A stretch of 64,000 nucleotides of DNA from Clostridiaceae bacterium (GCA_009911355.1 QXXE01000010.1:25353-89352); one strand, 5' to 3'; counted from the stretch's first letter, positions 47,499 to 57,733 are shown. The notes: generated by a model not told the origin, from the sequence alone. Numbers and translations are program-made.

Positions 47499-48551
47499 AT
47501 GCCAGCATACAGAGATAAGCAGCGGGGGACATGGTACGCCTCCTTCTACTACACGGATTGGCAGGGCCACCGCAAGCTGAAAAAGAAACGGGGCTTTGAA
47601 ACAAAGCGCGAGGCAAAGGCTTTCGAGGAGGAATTTCTCAAGCAGGGTAGCCGCAGCTGCAACATGACGTTCGGCTCCATGACAGAAATCTACCTGGAGG
47701 ACATGGGGCCGCGCCTCAAGGCTAACACCATGCAGAACAAGCGGTATCTCATTGAGCATCGGGTTCTCCCGTTCTTCAAAGACCTGCCCCTGAATGAGAT
47801 CACACCGGCCCATATCCGCAAATGGCAGTCGGCGCTTTTGGCGGATGGGGTGGCCCCCACCTACGCAAAGACGATCAATAATCAGCTTTCCGCGATCTTC
47901 AACTACGCCTGCAAATACTATGGCCTGGGCATAAACCCGGCGCGGATGGCCGGCAGCGTGGGCAAGAAACACGCCGATGAAATGAAGTTCTGGACGGTGG
48001 AGCAGTTCAACCAGTTTATCCCGAATGTGCCAAAGCTGCCAGGGCGAACCGGCCTGTCGGTGCTGTTCTGGACAGGGCTGAGGATCGGGGAACTGCTGGC
48101 CCTGAGTCCATCGGACATCGACCTGGAGGCCCGCACCCTGACCGTCCATAAGTCCTTCCAGTCCATTGACGGGAAAGAGGTCATCACTGAGCCAAAGACG
48201 CAGAAAAGCCGCCGGGTGATCCCGCTGCCGGAAAAGCTGTGCCAGGAACTCAAGGCGTACATGGACGCCCTCTATGAACCTGATCCAGATGACCGCCTGT
48301 TTCCCTACACAAAGTCCTACTTCCACCGGCAGATGCAGAAGGGGTGCGATGCCTGCGGGATCGAGAAGATACGCCTGCACGATCTCAGGCACTCCCACGC
48401 CGCCCTGCTGATCCGGCTGGGGACGCCGGTGCTGCTGGTGAGTGAGCGCCTGGGCCATGAAGATGTCCAAACGACACTCAGGACATACGGCCACCTGTAC
48501 CCCGCCGCCACCGATGAGGCCGTCCAAAAACTCGATGATTTGATGCGGTAA
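47499..48551 (+). CDS. int: Tyrosine integrase
   Basis: 350 residues. Residues 1-~55 are an AP2-like arm-binding domain (YRDKQRGTWYASFYYTDWQG). Residues ~65-160 are the SAM-like core-binding domain. Catalytic residues: Arg in TGLRIGELL (~residue 193), HDLRHSHA (His-x-x-Arg, ~293), His in LGHEDVQTT and Tyr in RTYGHLYP (~329). It is encoded towards guaA, 75 bases from the guaA stop, so the prophage is inserted at the guaA 3' end. Confidence 0.95.
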   Translation: MPAYRDKQRGTWYASFYYTDWQGHRKLKKKRGFETKREAKAFEEEFLKQGSRSCNMTFGSMTEIYLEDMGPRLKANTMQNKRYLIEHRVLPFFKDLPLNEITPAHIRKWQSALLADGVAPTYAKTINNQLSAIFNYACKYYGLGINPARMAGSVGKKHADEMKFWTVEQFNQFIPNVPKLPGRTGLSVLFWTGLRIGELLALSPSDIDLEARTLTVHKSFQSIDGKEVITEPKTQKSRRVIPLPEKLCQELKAYMDALYEPDPDDRLFPYTKSYFHRQMQKGCDACGIEKIRLHDLRHSHAALLIRLGTPVLLVSERLGHEDVQTTLRTYGHLYPAATDEAVQKLDDLMR

Positions 48552-48583
48552 TGCCATTTTAATGCCACGGCAATAAAAAAAGA

Positions 48584-48617
48584 CCCGGAAACGCCCTATT
48601 TTCAAGGGGTTTCCGGG
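48584..48617. terminator. Bidirectional terminator between integrase and guaA
   Basis: CCCGGAAAC pairs with GTTTCCGGG, with a CCC/GGG inner stem, flanked by AAAAAAA on the left and TTTT on the right, so it can end transcription of both convergent genes. Confidence 0.85.
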
Positions 48618-48626
48618 TTTTGCAAT

Positions 48627-48660
48627 TTATTCCCACTCAATCGTCGCCGGGGGCTTAGAG
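48627..48660. other. Presumed attachment-site region at the guaA 3' end
   Basis: The last codons of guaA and the bases beyond them are where integration must have occurred, since the integrase lies within 75 bp. The matching copy would be at the far prophage end, outside the window, so the core cannot be defined here. Confidence 0.4.
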
Positions 48661-50168
48661 GTGATATCATAAACCACACGATTGATATGCCCAACCTCAT
48701 TTACAACGCGGACCGATACACGGTCGAGCACCTCAAAGGGAATCCTGGCCCAATCGGCGGTCATAAAATCGGTAGTTGTAACCCCGCGGAGCGCAAGGGT
48801 ATAATCATATGTGCGTCCATCGCCCATAACGCCGACCGAGCGCATATTGGTCAGCACGGCAAAGTATTGATTGATGGAATAATCGAGCCCAGCCTTATGG
48901 ATTTCGTCACGGAAGATGAAATCGGCTTCCCGCAGCACATCGAGCTTATCCTTTGTAATCTCACCGATTACGCGGATCGCGAGCCCAGGGCCTGGGAACG
49001 GCTGGCGCATGACGAGGTACTCAGGCAGGCCAAGCTCGCGCCCCAGCTGGCGCACCTCGTCTTTAAACAGCAGCCGCAGCGGCTCGATAATCTCCTTAAA
49101 ATCGACGAAATCAGGAAGCCCGCCAACGTTGTGATGGCTTTTGATCACGGCTGCGTCACCGGTACCAGATTCAATCACATCGGGATAGATTGTCCCTTGA
49201 ACCAGATAATCGACTGTCCCGATTTTCTTGCCCTCTTCCTCGAAAACGCGGATAAACTCCTCGCCGATAATCTTGCGTTTGGTTTCCGGGTCGGCTACGC
49301 CCGCAAGCCTGTCCAAAAACCGTTGCTCCGCATCAACCCGTACAAAATGAAGATCCCACTTTTCGAACGCTGCTTCGACCTCATCGCCTTCATCCTTCCG
49401 CATGAGACCATGATCGACGAACACACAAGTCAGCTGGTTCCCGACCGCTTCGGCAAGCAATGCAGCGGCAACCGAGGAATCCACGCCGCCGGATAATGCA
49501 AGCAGTACCTTCCCATCGCCGACCTTTTCCCGGATGGAACGGATCTGCTGTTCTTTATAATTGCCCATCGTCCAATCACCGGTGCAGCCGCAGACGTGGT
49601 AAAGGAAATTCCGCAGCATCAGGCTGCCGTTTTCCGTGTGGTTGACTTCTGGGTGGAACTGCACGCCGTAAAACCCACGCTTTTCATCCGCAATCGCCAC
49701 ATTTGGACACATTGCAGTGTGTGCTACAAGCTGGAACCCCTCTGGCACCTTGGCCATATAATCACCGTGGCTCATCCACGAAACCCCTTCCACGGGCAGG
49801 CCCTGGAACAAGGTGCAGGAGGTATCATAATGGGTCCCAGTCTTCCCATATTCGCGTGCAGTATCATCCTGAGCCGCGGTAACCTCCCCGCCGAGCAGCT
49901 GCGCCATCAGCTGGCAGCCATAGCAAATGCCGAGGACGGGAACGCCAAGCTCAAAAATTTCTTTCGGGCAACTGGGAGAATCAGGATCATAAACGCTGTT
50001 GGGGCCACCGGTAAAAATAATGCCAACAGGCTTCATTGCTTTGATTTCGTCAAGCGGGGTTTTATACGGCTTGACTTCGCAATAAACGTTGTGTTCACGC
50101 ACGCGGCGGGCGATGAGCTGGTTATACTGCCCGCCAAAGTCCAGGATGAGTACAAACTGATGGTCCAT
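48627..50168 (-). CDS. guaA: GMP synthase (glutamine-hydrolysing)
   Basis: 513 residues from ATG 50168 (GAGGAGG upstream). The N-terminal class I amidotransferase has Cys in GICYGCQLM, His/Glu in YGVQFHPEV. The synthetase has the PP-loop LSGGVDSS and the dimerisation tail ends [12 protein letters not shown]. It makes GMP from XMP. The gene is intact, so phage insertion left a functional 3' end. Confidence 0.97.
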   Translation of the reverse strand: MDHQFVLILDFGGQYNQLIARRVREHNVYCEVKPYKTPLDEIKAMKPVGIIFTGGPNSVYDPDSPSCPKEIFELGVPVLGICYGCQLMAQLLGGEVTAAQDDTAREYGKTGTHYDTSCTLFQGLPVEGVSWMSHGDYMAKVPEGFQLVAHTAMCPNVAIADEKRGFYGVQFHPEVNHTENGSLMLRNFLYHVCGCTGDWTMGNYKEQQIRSIREKVGDGKVLLALSGGVDSSVAAALLAEAVGNQLTCVFVDHGLMRKDEGDEVEAAFEKWDLHFVRVDAEQRFLDRLAGVADPETKRKIIGEEFIRVFEEEGKKIGTVDYLVQGTIYPDVIESGTGDAAVIKSHHNVGGLPDFVDFKEIIEPLRLLFKDEVRQLGRELGLPEYLVMRQPFPGPGLAIRVIGEITKDKLDVLREADFIFRDEIHKAGLDYSINQYFAVLTNMRSVGVMGDGRTYDYTLALRGVTTTDFMTADWARIPFEVLDRVSVRVVNEVGHINRVVYDITSKPPATIEWE

Positions 50169-50209
50169 GCTTTGCCTCCTCAAAAATCCGGTTCATGTCA
50201 GTTACTTGC

Positions 50210-50238
50210 ATTATGACATAAAACGCGGCTTGCGGCAA
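50210..50238 (-). promoter_or_regulatory. guaA promoter
   Basis: On the minus strand TTGCCG (50238-50233), 17-bp spacer, CATAAT (50215-50210). 42 bases upstream of the guaA start. No riboswitch-like fold was noted. Confidence 0.65.
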
Positions 50239-50414
50239 GCATTTTTAATAAAAAAGCAAAATTTCAGTGGAATGTATGAAAACCCGACCCGATTTGCACT
50301 GTTTTTCGGCGGCAACCGCCGCAGAGCCCGAATAATCAACTGTGGGAACTGATAAAAAAATCATATGCAGTACGCAAATATTGGACAATTGAAAATCAGC
50401 TTCACTGAGCCTTA

Positions 50415-50585
50415 GATGTCATACTTCGAGGAAGGCTCCTTCAGGGCCAGAAAAGATTTGTCCCCTTTGAATTTGAACGACCCAAGCAAGACCGTTCTCG
50501 CTCTCTGCAAGCATGTCGACTTCGGCCCTAGTACTCCATCCGGCCAGAAATCGAACTCGTTCTTGGGCTGGATTTCCGCATGGCT
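50415..50585 (-). pseudogene. Decayed gene fragment, possibly the end of a DUF4143/DUF234-type ATPase
   Basis: On the minus strand two overlapping frames give KNEFDFWPDGVLG and then AEVDMLAESENGLAWVVQIQ, which together read like the C-terminal nuclease-like part of ATP-binding proteins (E-V-D-M). Stops and frameshifts break it. Assigned with low confidence; the surrounding 1 kb (50169-51164) contains no intact gene. Confidence 0.3.
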
Positions 50586-50682
50586 ACGTTATCGTCCTTG
50601 ACGGGCGTCAGCCCGCCTGCGTCCTCTGCCTTGCCCTGCGAAAATCCCGCTCCAAGCCCAAGTCCGCTTTCTGACTGGATGG

Positions 50683-50710
50683 AGCCCTGGGATGAGGGCT
50701 GTTATTTTTT
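50683..50710 (+). terminator. Terminator-like hairpin
   Basis: AGCCCT (50683-50688) pairs with AGGGCT (50695-50700), followed by GTTATTTTTT. Orphan: no gene ends just before it, which fits a decayed locus. Confidence 0.5.
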
Positions 50711-50729
50711 AGCCCGCGAGGGCGTAGCT

Positions 50730-50755
50730 CCGGCAGCAATGCCGGATTATTTTTT
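50730..50755 (+). terminator. Second terminator-like hairpin
   Basis: CCGGCA (50730-50735) pairs with TGCCGG (50740-50745) around GCAA, followed by ATTATTTTTT. Another orphan terminator in the non-coding stretch. Confidence 0.55.
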
Positions 50756-50823
50756 GTGTGAGCATAAAAAATGAGGTTTGGGGGCTTCCCAGACGGTTGC
50801 CTTTTGACACAGCCTGGGGCTTA

Positions 50824-50985
50824 GAGCCTATCCCGAAATGATCCGCACACAGTTTGCTGGTATCTTATCCGTCATGCTGCGCCGCTTCCCCTTGAAAACC
50901 ACAAAGGATTCCTGCGGGAAATCGGCTTCACCTGACGAAAAATCTGGCGGCGCAATCTGCGCACGTCTCATGATGGGATAGGCTC
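50824..50985. mobile_element. 162-bp MITE
   Basis: Ends are perfect 11-bp inverted repeats GAGCCTATCCC and GGGATAGGCTC, flanked by TTA on both sides (50821-50823 and 50986-50988), a target duplication. No gene lies inside. The end sequence and the TNA duplication suit an IS5-family (IS1031-like) parent that must supply the transposase in trans. Confidence 0.72.
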
Positions 50986-51164
50986 TTAGCAACATGCAGA
51001 GGCTGGACATACGGAAGGACTGCGAGCATGTGACATTTTTGAATTCAGGATTTCGATGCAAGGAATTTGACATTTCCAGCACACTCCTGATATATTTGGG
51101 CATTATTTTAGTATAAAATGAGTCATATCATCAATACATCACCGATCGGGACAGGGGGGATTTT

Positions 51165-51788
51165 ATGAAGGGAGCGTTCCTGCCGGACAGCCGTTTCGTG
51201 CGTTTTTTGACAAAAGTATGCGATTTACTGCTGTTGAACGTACTTACTGTATTTTTGAGCTTGACAGTGATAGCTGCCGGCACAGCCATTATTTCTCTAT
51301 ACACAGCAGTCATAAAAATGAGGCAGGAGGAGGACAGCGAACCCATCAGCTGTTTCCTTCACGCGCTGAGGGAGAATTTTTCTCTGTCTGTACCGGCAGC
51401 GCCGCTGCTTTTTGCGGACTTACTGCTGCTTGCGCTGCTCCGCTATGCACTCATTGCGGAAACGCTGGTCTTTTCACCGGCGGCGTTTGTTTTTCTTGCG
51501 ATTGCAGCCACATTCCTTACTGCGCTGCTCAGTTATCTGTTCCCGCTGCTTGCGCGGTTTGAAAACACATTCCCCCGGCATCTTGCAAATGCGTGGCGGC
51601 TTGCCGCTGCAAATCTGCCGGTCACTTTCCTGCTGGTAACGGTGAACCTGCTCCCGCTGCTGCTTGCAGTGTTCCTCCCTGGATTATTCCAGCTTCTGGC
51701 GGTATTCTGGCTGATGATCGGCGTTGCGGCGAGCGCCTATTTGAATTCGTTTTATTTGTGTCAGATTTTTGACAGACTGTCAAAGTAA
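51165..51788 (+). CDS. DUF624 (YesL-type) membrane protein
   Basis: 207 residues starting MKGAFLPDSRFVRFLTKVCD. Five or so hydrophobic segments (LLLLNVLTVFLSLTVIAAGTA near residue 22, VFLAIAATFLTALLSYLFPL in the middle, LPLLLAVFLPGLFQLLAVF near 170). DUF624 proteins sit in carbohydrate-uptake loci, where their role is unclear. It is the first gene of the beta-glucan cluster. Confidence 0.85.
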   Translation: MKGAFLPDSRFVRFLTKVCDLLLLNVLTVFLSLTVIAAGTAIISLYTAVIKMRQEEDSEPISCFLHALRENFSLSVPAAPLLFADLLLLALLRYALIAETLVFSPAAFVFLAIAATFLTALLSYLFPLLARFENTFPRHLANAWRLAAANLPVTFLLVTVNLLPLLLAVFLPGLFQLLAVFWLMIGVAASAYLNSFYLCQIFDRLSK

Positions 51789-51802
51789 AAGGAGGCCCGG
51801 TC

Positions 51803-52570
51803 ATGCAGAAAAGGCTCTCATATGAACCATATCAGTTGATTTTTGAGGACGATTTTCACGGCCCTGAACTGGATCGAAGCTGCTGGAACGTAGAGCTTCA
51901 CGAGCCGGGATGGGTCAATGAAGAATGGCAGGAATACATTGACTCGCCTGACACCGTCTGCGTGCAGGACGGAAATTTAATGATTCGCCCGGTGAAAACA
52001 GTCCTTCCGGACGGAACGATTCACTATACCTCCGGGCGGATCTCGACCCAGAATAAGCACGACTTTACATACGGCCTGTTTGAAGCCCGGCTAAAGGTCC
52101 CGAAAGGCAAGGGGTTCCTGCCCGCATTCTGGCTGATGACCACGGACGAGGAGCAATATGGGCGGTGGCCGGTCTGCGGTGAAATTGACATTATGGAAAT
52201 CTGGGGAAACCAAACAAAAACCAATTACGGCACACTGCATTATGGCCTTCCGCATGAACAGAACCAGGGAACCGTTACACTGTGTGAGGGTGACTTCGCA
52301 GAGGAATACCACTGCTTTGCGGTCGAATGGCAGCCAAGACGCATCCGCTGGTACGTGGACGGCGTGCTATTCCATGAAGCGGAGTACTGGTTTTCCGCAT
52401 CTGCGGAAAGCGCCGCGCCGTATCCAGCCCCATTCAACCATGATATGTATATCATCCTGAATCTTGCGGTTGGCGGAAATTGGGTCGGCTATCCGGACGA
52501 AACGACTGGCTTTGAAAACGCCGTATTTGCGGTGGATTATGTCAGAGTATATCAGCGAACCGAACGGTAA
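51803..52570 (+). CDS. GH16 beta-glucanase without signal peptide
   Basis: 255 residues starting MQKRLSYEPYQLIFEDDFHG; AAAGGAGG precedes it. The catalytic motif GEIDIMEIWG (E-x-D-x-x-E) places the nucleophile at about Glu127 and the acid/base at Glu132. FWLMTTDEEQYGRWPVCGE before it and AVEWQPRRIRWYVDGVLF after it are typical GH16 laminarinase/lichenase blocks. There is no secretion signal, so it should cleave imported beta-1,3 or mixed-linkage oligosaccharides in the cytoplasm. Confidence 0.92.
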   Translation: MQKRLSYEPYQLIFEDDFHGPELDRSCWNVELHEPGWVNEEWQEYIDSPDTVCVQDGNLMIRPVKTVLPDGTIHYTSGRISTQNKHDFTYGLFEARLKVPKGKGFLPAFWLMTTDEEQYGRWPVCGEIDIMEIWGNQTKTNYGTLHYGLPHEQNQGTVTLCEGDFAEEYHCFAVEWQPRRIRWYVDGVLFHEAEYWFSASAESAAPYPAPFNHDMYIILNLAVGGNWVGYPDETTGFENAVFAVDYVRVYQRTER

Positions 52571-52583
52571 AGGGAGGAACACA

Positions 52584-55286
52584 ATGGAGACAATTCATTT
52601 TTTGGACGACAGCGGCGCCTTTACGCTTCAAAATCCGGAGGCATACAGCTGCCTGTATTTCCCGCTGGCGAGCGAAGCGGGGCTGAAAAGCGCGGTCACG
52701 CCAAACCTGGGGGGCGACTGCAAGCTGGACCAGGAAACCTTTCTGCTGGAGCCGGTCAGCTCGGAGAACCTGCACGCGAACCGTGGGACGCGGAATTTCT
52801 GGTGCGTTACGGAGCGCGGCTGCTGGTCTGCAACCGGCGTATCGGCAGAGCAGGAAGCCGCGCGGTTCACCGCAGGGCAAGACGAAAGCCGCCTGACTGC
52901 GGGGCTGATGTGGCAGACGGTACAGCGGGATTCCAGGCGGTATGCGCTGCGCTCGGAAATCACCGCCTTTGTCCCTGCGCAGGAAAACGTCGAAATCCTG
53001 TACATACGGATCACCAATACCGATACCGCGCCGCAAAGCATCACCGGCATTGCCGCCGTCCCGATCTATGGAAGAAGCGCGGACAATCTTCGCGACCATC
53101 GGAACGTCACCTCTATGCTGCATCGCATCCGGACAACCGAACACGGCGTGCTGGTGAAACCGACCATGTCCTTTGACGAAAAGGGGCACAGGGAAAACCG
53201 CCGCACTTACTATGTGTTGGGTGCGTCCGGCAGCGGGACGGCCCCCAAAGCATTTTATCCTACCGTGGAACTGCTCATCGGCGAGGGGGGCAGTTTCCTG
53301 CATCCCCGCGCGGTGTATGAAGCGTCAGAGGGTGTCCCCGCAGGGACAGAGATCGGCGGGCGGGAAGCGGTCGGCGGCATTGTATTTCCGAAAGCGGCGC
53401 TGGAAGCCGGGGAAACGGCAGAATATATCCTGCTGCTCGGCGTGTCGGAGGAGGAATCGGAAATTGCCCGCCTGTATGCGGCTTATCATACCGGGGAACA
53501 GGTACGGGCCGCGCTGGAAACCACAAAAGCCTATTGGCAGGGGCGTGTCAACGTTCGATATCACACCGGCAGCCCGGATTATGACCGCCTGCTGCGTTGG
53601 ATCAGCTTCCAGCCGCTGCTGCGGCGGCTGTATGGCTGCTCGTTCCTGCCGCACCATGACTATGGCCGCGGCGGACGGGGCTGGCGTGACCTTTGGCAGG
53701 ACTGCCTGTCCCTGCTGCTGATGGATCCGTCCGGCGTCGGGGAAATGATAAAGGCAAACTTTGGTGGCGTGCGCGTGGACGGGACGAACGCTACGATTAT
53801 CGGCGACGGATTGGGCAATTTCATCGCTGACCGCAACGGCATTGCCCGTGTTTGGATGGACCACGCCGTCTGGCCGCTGATGACGCTGAAGCTCTACATC
53901 GATCAGACCGGAGACCTCGAAATCCTGAACGCAGCCGCGCCCTATTTCAAAGACCCGCAGGCAATGCGCGGAACGGCAATCGACACGCAGTGGGACGAAA
54001 GCTATGGAAAGCAGCAGCGCACCGCGTCGGGGGCGCTTTACACCGGCACGATTTTAGAGCATTTGCTTGTCGAGCACCTTGCCGCGTTTTATGAGGTTGG
54101 CGCACACAACATTCTCCGCCTGCGCGGCGCGGACTGGAACGACGCACTGGACATGGCGGCAGAAAACGGGGAAAGCGTGGCGTTTACCTGTGCGTATGCA
54201 GGGAACCTGCGCGATCTGGCAGCGCTGGCGCGGCTTTTGGCAGAAAGACAGGAAACGGCGGAACTGCTGGAAGAAATCCAGGAGTTCATGACCGGCCGCG
54301 CCCGCGTTTATGGGGATATCGAGCAAAAACAGGCTGTTCTGGAACGCTATGCGCGGCGCTGCCTGCACGATGTCAGCGGACGGACCGTGCGCGTCCCGCT
54401 CGCAGAATTGGCGGACGGCCTTGACGCGCGGGCGGACTGGATGATGGAACATATCCGGAAGCAGGAATGGCTCGGAACCGAGGAAGAGGGCTGGTTCAAC
54501 AGCTATTACGACAACCATCAGCGTCAGGTGGAGGGCGTCACGGAAAACGGCGTGCGGATGATGCTGACCGGTCAGGTGTTTGCCGTCATGAGCGGCACGG
54601 CGACCGATGCGCAGACCGCCGCCATCACCCGGAGCGCCGACCGTTACCTCTACCGGAAGGAGCTTGGCGGCTACCGGCTGAATACGGATTTCAAGGAGCT
54701 GAAATTCGATATGGGCCGAATGTTCGGCTTCGCCTACGGGGAAAAGGAGAACGGCGCGGTATTTTCACATATGGCGGTCATGTACGCAAACGCCCTGTAC
54801 CGCCGTGGTTTTGTCCGCGAAGGATACCGCGCTTTACAGGCGCTGGCTGACGCGGCGCTGGATTTCCCGGCCGGCAAAATCTATCCCGGTATCCCGGAAT
54901 ATTTCAACGCGGACGGGCGCGGGATGTACCATTACCTGACCGGGGCGGCCAGCTGGTACATGATGACCGTGATTACAGAGGCGTTCGGCGTGCGCGGCGA
55001 AAACGGTACCCTTACAATCTGCCCCAAGCTGGTGCGGGAGCAGTTTGACGCGTCGGGGACCGCAGCAATCGAGCTTCCCTTTGCCGGGAAACGGTTCCGT
55101 GTAACCTTTGCGAACCTGACTGGGAAGGATTTTGGCAAATATAAAGTTGAAAAGGCTTATTTGACCGGCGCGGAGCCTTACCCCATGACACGGCTTCCGT
55201 TGGAAAACGGCGTGGTGCGTCTGAACCGCGAAACGCTCTCCGCTCTGCCGGAAATGGACAATAACATTCTGATAGAACTGATGTAA
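52584..55286 (+). CDS. GH94 glycoside phosphorylase, ~900 residues
   Basis: Start ATG 52584, with GGGAGG upstream. Residues ~300-800 form the GH94 catalytic domain: RGGRGWRDLWQDCL, the catalytic Asp in LRGADWNDALDMA (~residue 517-520) and YYDNHQRQVEGV. Its length and gene context (GH16 beside it) fit laminaribiose phosphorylase or a beta-1,2/beta-1,3-oligoglucan phosphorylase; substrate cannot be fixed by eye. Phosphorolysis saves ATP by yielding glucose-1-phosphate. Confidence 0.88.
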   Translation: METIHFLDDSGAFTLQNPEAYSCLYFPLASEAGLKSAVTPNLGGDCKLDQETFLLEPVSSENLHANRGTRNFWCVTERGCWSATGVSAEQEAARFTAGQDESRLTAGLMWQTVQRDSRRYALRSEITAFVPAQENVEILYIRITNTDTAPQSITGIAAVPIYGRSADNLRDHRNVTSMLHRIRTTEHGVLVKPTMSFDEKGHRENRRTYYVLGASGSGTAPKAFYPTVELLIGEGGSFLHPRAVYEASEGVPAGTEIGGREAVGGIVFPKAALEAGETAEYILLLGVSEEESEIARLYAAYHTGEQVRAALETTKAYWQGRVNVRYHTGSPDYDRLLRWISFQPLLRRLYGCSFLPHHDYGRGGRGWRDLWQDCLSLLLMDPSGVGEMIKANFGGVRVDGTNATIIGDGLGNFIADRNGIARVWMDHAVWPLMTLKLYIDQTGDLEILNAAAPYFKDPQAMRGTAIDTQWDESYGKQQRTASGALYTGTILEHLLVEHLAAFYEVGAHNILRLRGADWNDALDMAAENGESVAFTCAYAGNLRDLAALARLLAERQETAELLEEIQEFMTGRARVYGDIEQKQAVLERYARRCLHDVSGRTVRVPLAELADGLDARADWMMEHIRKQEWLGTEEEGWFNSYYDNHQRQVEGVTENGVRMMLTGQVFAVMSGTATDAQTAAITRSADRYLYRKELGGYRLNTDFKELKFDMGRMFGFAYGEKENGAVFSHMAVMYANALYRRGFVREGYRALQALADAALDFPAGKIYPGIPEYFNADGRGMYHYLTGAASWYMMTVITEAFGVRGENGTLTICPKLVREQFDASGTAAIELPFAGKRFRVTFANLTGKDFGKYKVEKAYLTGAEPYPMTRLPLENGVVRLNRETLSALPEMDNNILIELM

Positions 55287-55300
55287 GGAAGGGAACGACC

Positions 55301-57706
55301 ATGCAGTATGGATATTTTGACGACCAGGCGCGGGAGTATGTGATCACCCGTCCGGACACCCCCGCACCCTGGGCGAATTACCTTGGATCGCCGGAGTACG
55401 GCGCGCTGATTTCCAACAACGCGGGCGGCTACAGCTTTGCCCGGTCGGGCGCGAACGGGCGGATTCTGCGCTATGTGTTCAACCAGTTTGACCAGCCGGG
55501 GCGGTATCTCTATCTCCGCGACAACCACACGGGGGATTACTGGTCGGCGTCGTGGCAGCCGGTAGGGAAGGATTTGGAAGCCTATCGCAGCGAATGCCGC
55601 CATGGGACAGGGTATACCAAAATGAGCGCCGATTACAACGGCATCCACAGCGAGGCGGCGTATTATGTGCCGCTCGGCGGTTCCCATGAGGTCTGGATGC
55701 TGTCGGTGACAAACGCCTCGGCGGAGCGGCGGGAACTGACGCTGACCGGTTACGCGGAATTTACCAACAACGGCAACTATGAGCAGGATCAGGTGAATTT
55801 GCAGTATTCCCAGTTCATCACCCGGACGCTCTTTGCAGAGAACCGTATCCGGCAGCAGATCCACGGCAATCTGGATACGCAGGACGACGCGGTCGATCAC
55901 AAGACGGTGGTCGAGCGGTTCTTCGGCCTGGCGGGCGCGGCAGTGTCCTCCTACTGCGGCGACCGTGCAGAATTTCTTGGCGGATACCGGGGCTACGGAA
56001 ACCCGCTTGGCGTAGCGCGCGGCGACCTTGGGAACGCGCTGAACTACAACGGCAACGGCTGCGGCGCATTGTCTGCTGTGCTGACGCTGGAACCGGGGGA
56101 AACCAAAACCATAGCGTTCCTGCTGGGCGAAAAGTACGAAACGGAAAGCGCGGCGCTGCTGGATGCATACCGGGAGCCGGAGGCCGTTTGCGGCCGGGAG
56201 CTGGAAGCGCTGGCAGATTACTGGCATGGGAAGCTTTCCCATTTCCAGGTGAAAACACCGTGCCCGGAATTCGATACCATGATCAACACGTGGAACGCGT
56301 ATAACAGCTTCATCACCTTCACCTGGTCGCGTGCGGCGTCCTTTATCTACTGCGGCCTGCGTAACGGCTACGGCTACCGGGATACCGTGCAGGATATTCA
56401 AGGGATCATCCATCTTGCCCCGGAGGAAGCGGCGGAAAAGCTGCGGTTCATGCTTTCAGCGCAGGTGGAACACGGCGGCGGCCTGCCGCTGGTGAAATTC
56501 ACGCACAATCCCGGACATGAGGATACGCCGGAGGATGCCTCATATGTGCAGGAAACCGGGCACCCGGCCTATCGTGCGGACGATGCGCTTTGGCTGTTCC
56601 CGACGGCCTATAAGTACATCGCAGAAACCGGAAATACGGCATTCTTGAATGAGGTAATCCCCTTTGCGAACCACGGGGAGGCGACCGTCTATGAGCATCT
56701 CAAACGTGCCCTTGATTTTTCCATCCGGCACATGGGGCCGCACGGGATGCCCGCCGGGCTGTTCGCCGACTGGAACGACTGCCTGCGGCTTGGCGCAGAC
56801 GGGGAATCCTCCTTCGTCGCGTTCCAGTTTTACTACGCGTTTACCATCCTCAAGGAGTTTGCGAAATGTCAGAAGGATGCCGCGTACCTGGCATGGCTGA
56901 TGCGCGAGCAGTCCGCCCTCCGGGAAAAGCTGAACGCGCTTTGCTGGGACGGCGACCGCTTTATCCGCGGCTTTACCGAGAGCGGGGAAACCATCGGCGA
57001 GCACACCGCGCCGGAAGCCAACCTGTGGCTGAACCCGCAGAGCTGGGCAGTTATCAGCGGCCTTGCCGATGCGGAACAGGCCGGGAAGGCAATGGGCAGC
57101 GTGTACGAACGGCTGAACACCCCTTATGGCGCGATCCTGATGGATCCGCCGTACCATGCGCACAGCTTTGACGGGGCGCTGGCGGTCATTTACAACGCGG
57201 GCGTGAAGGAAAACGCAGGGGTATTCTCCCAGTCGCAGGGCTGGCTGATTCTGGCGGAAGCGCTGCTGGGTCACGGCGAGCGGGCGTTTACCTATTTCAA
57301 GGAAAACGCGCCATCCATGCAGAACGGCTGTGCCGAAATCCGTAAGATCGAACCGTACTGCTACGGGCAGTTCACCGAAGGGAAGGCCAGCCCGCACGCC
57401 GGGCGTTCCCATGTACACTGGCTGACGGGGACGGCTTCCACGGTAATGGTTGGCTGCGTGGAGGGCATCCTTGGGATGCGCCCTGACCTGCAAGGCATAA
57501 AAATTGCGCCCTCCATTCCCAAAGAGTGGAAGACGCTCGAAATCCGGAAGGATTTCCGTGGGAAAAAGCTGCACATCGTTGTGGAGAACCCGGATGGGAA
57601 GGAAAGCGGATGCAGACGGCTTACCGTCAACGGCAGTGAAGTCCCCGGAAATTACGTACCCGAAGAGCTGCTGACCGATACCACTGAAATCACTCTATAT
57701 ATGTAA
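55301..57706 (+). CDS. Cellobiose phosphorylase-like GH94 enzyme
   Basis: 801 residues. The N-terminus MQYGYFDDQAREYVITRPDT, NNAGGYSFARSGANGRILRY and the HGTGYTKM segment match cellobiose phosphorylases. The catalytic Asp lies in GLFADWNDCLRLG (~residue 490), followed by the EPYCYGQF and HVHWLTGTAST C-terminal blocks. Cellobiose plus phosphate becomes glucose and glucose-1-phosphate. The length is that of the family. A second, longer GH94 precedes it, giving complementary linkage specificities. Confidence 0.93.
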   Translation: MQYGYFDDQAREYVITRPDTPAPWANYLGSPEYGALISNNAGGYSFARSGANGRILRYVFNQFDQPGRYLYLRDNHTGDYWSASWQPVGKDLEAYRSECRHGTGYTKMSADYNGIHSEAAYYVPLGGSHEVWMLSVTNASAERRELTLTGYAEFTNNGNYEQDQVNLQYSQFITRTLFAENRIRQQIHGNLDTQDDAVDHKTVVERFFGLAGAAVSSYCGDRAEFLGGYRGYGNPLGVARGDLGNALNYNGNGCGALSAVLTLEPGETKTIAFLLGEKYETESAALLDAYREPEAVCGRELEALADYWHGKLSHFQVKTPCPEFDTMINTWNAYNSFITFTWSRAASFIYCGLRNGYGYRDTVQDIQGIIHLAPEEAAEKLRFMLSAQVEHGGGLPLVKFTHNPGHEDTPEDASYVQETGHPAYRADDALWLFPTAYKYIAETGNTAFLNEVIPFANHGEATVYEHLKRALDFSIRHMGPHGMPAGLFADWNDCLRLGADGESSFVAFQFYYAFTILKEFAKCQKDAAYLAWLMREQSALREKLNALCWDGDRFIRGFTESGETIGEHTAPEANLWLNPQSWAVISGLADAEQAGKAMGSVYERLNTPYGAILMDPPYHAHSFDGALAVIYNAGVKENAGVFSQSQGWLILAEALLGHGERAFTYFKENAPSMQNGCAEIRKIEPYCYGQFTEGKASPHAGRSHVHWLTGTASTVMVGCVEGILGMRPDLQGIKIAPSIPKEWKTLEIRKDFRGKKLHIVVENPDGKESGCRRLTVNGSEVPGNYVPEELLTDTTEITLYM

Positions 57707-57733
57707 CCTGAAAAAGTATTTGCCGCAGTGTGC

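Noticed and set aside
50169..50400. Purine riboswitch upstream of guaA
   Set aside because: No purine-riboswitch core with paired loops could be recognised in the short leader.
50416..50774. Small plus-strand genes between guaA and the glucan locus
   Set aside because: Composition and lack of ribosome-binding sites argue against coding; the region looks like a decayed locus with orphan terminators.
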